Part shown: one piece after another, positions 5,168 through 5,334 of the stretch
Numbering within the stretch: position 1 is the stretch's first letter
Layout of the letters: each line of letters starts with the position of its first letter
Source of the DNA: DATAOG01 sp046727895
Lineage (GTDB): Bacteria; Pseudomonadota; Alphaproteobacteria; Geminicoccales; Geminicoccaceae
Assembly: GCA_046727895.1 (NCBI GenBank)
Contig: JBKPDM010000448.1
Location: forward strand, 1 to 5,334
DNA: 5,334 nt
Direction: 5' to 3'
Program-made: the position numbers and the translations under genes
Notes under the pieces: model-generated
The model's input: only the letters and a program-made list of their open reading frames with translations
Told to the model about the DNA's origin: nothing
Database searches by the model: none

Positions 5168-5334
5168 ATGTCCCTCGCCTTCGGGCCTTTCGCCCTTGAC
5201 CAGGAGCGTCGCCAGCTCCTTCGGTCGGGTGAGCCTGTGCCTCTGGAGGCGAAAGCCTTCGAGCTGCTGTGCCTCCTGCTGGTGCGCCGGCCCCGCGTCC
5301 TTTCCAAGGCCCAGATCCGCGATGTGCTCTGGCC
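5168..5334 (+). CDS. Winged-helix (Trans_reg_C / ToxR-CadC type) regulator, N-terminus; runs off right edge
   Basis: ATG 5168 opens MSLAFGPFALDQERRQLLRS, then GEPVPLEAKAFELLCLLLVR, then RPRVLSKAQIRDVLW, still open at the edge after 55 codons. This is the first half of an OmpR/ToxR-type winged-helix DNA-binding domain: the N-terminal beta sheet with GPF-LD--RR-LLR-GEPV-L, helix 1 (AKAFELLCLLL) and the LSK-QI-D-LW turn before the recognition helix. An N-terminal position of this domain without a receiver is typical of CadC/ToxR-like one-component regulators; the sensor part is beyond the window and cannot be named. It has a weak GAGG 9 bases upstream. It is transcribed divergently from the leader ORF and propeller operon, with 11-bp-phased repeats between them, so it is the best candidate for their regulator. 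The left copy at 2501 is a broken paralog. Confidence 0.82.
   Translation, partial: MSLAFGPFALDQERRQLLRSGEPVPLEAKAFELLCLLLVRRPRVLSKAQIRDVLW

Larger units (their letters stand above)
5036..5334. repeat. Direct repeat of regulator/intergenic module, right copy
   Basis: Second copy of the module at 2371-2667, cut by the window edge. It contains the leader ATG, the 9-bp hairpin, the better-conserved operator-like repeats and the first 55 codons of the intact winged-helix gene. Together the copies flank both propeller genes, so recombination between them would delete the propeller operon. Confidence 0.9.

Noticed and set aside
4957..5307. N-terminal extension of propeller B to 5307
   Set aside because: The extension is the antisense of the winged-helix gene and the intergenic repeat; the signal peptide and Shine-Dalgarno place the start at 4956.
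1..5334. tRNA, rRNA, CRISPR array, riboswitch or replication origin
   Set aside because: No cloverleaf, regularly spaced repeat-spacer pattern, known aptamer core or origin-like repeats were seen on either strand.

Overview
The window is high-GC bacterial DNA with long-flanked, partly decayed gene content. It would fit an uncultured soil-type lineage (Acidobacteriota, Rokubacteria or deltaproteobacterial relatives). That placement is inference from family flavour: a GMC oxidoreductase with a Cys cluster, secreted PD40 propellers, ToxR/OmpR-type winged-helix regulators and an IS91-like transposase relic. No marker gene is present to fix the taxonomy.

Left part (1-1877). A GMC-type FAD oxidoreductase runs off the left edge on the minus strand. 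Just upstream of it on the same strand is a short open stretch (about 1239-1474) that looks like a small membrane protein broken by a one-base shift in a G tract. From about 1651 to 1877 on the plus strand lies a decayed C-terminal piece of a zinc-ribbon transposase. Between these two (about 1475-1650) I recognise nothing.

Middle (1843-2674). A small secreted HExxH protein, probably a zinc metallopeptidase, is on the minus strand (1843-2373). Divergent from it on the plus strand is the N-terminal half of a winged-helix DNA-binding domain (2501-2674), which is truncated and degenerate. The stretch from 2675 to 2893 has no gene I can support but holds three inverted repeats.

Right part (2894-5334). 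Two tandem secreted six-bladed TolB/PD40-type propeller proteins are on the minus strand (3907-4956, then 2894-3853, 53 bases apart), probably one operon. They are preceded by a possible 29-residue leader ORF (4949-5038) that overlaps the first propeller start. Divergent on the plus strand is a second, intact copy of the winged-helix regulator (5168 to the right edge).

The main structural point is that the divergent intergenic region plus the start of the regulator occurs twice (2371-2667 and 5036-5334, same orientation, about 94% identical in the coding part). Each copy carries (a) 7-bp repeats on an 11-bp period, as expected for an OmpR/PhoB-type winged helix, and (b) a hairpin that includes the ribosome binding site immediately before the ATG of the divergent gene. 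The cargo behind the two copies differs: a metallopeptidase in one, a leader ORF plus propellers in the other. I read the window as two related 'winged-helix regulator / divergent secreted protein' modules, one of which has lost its regulator.
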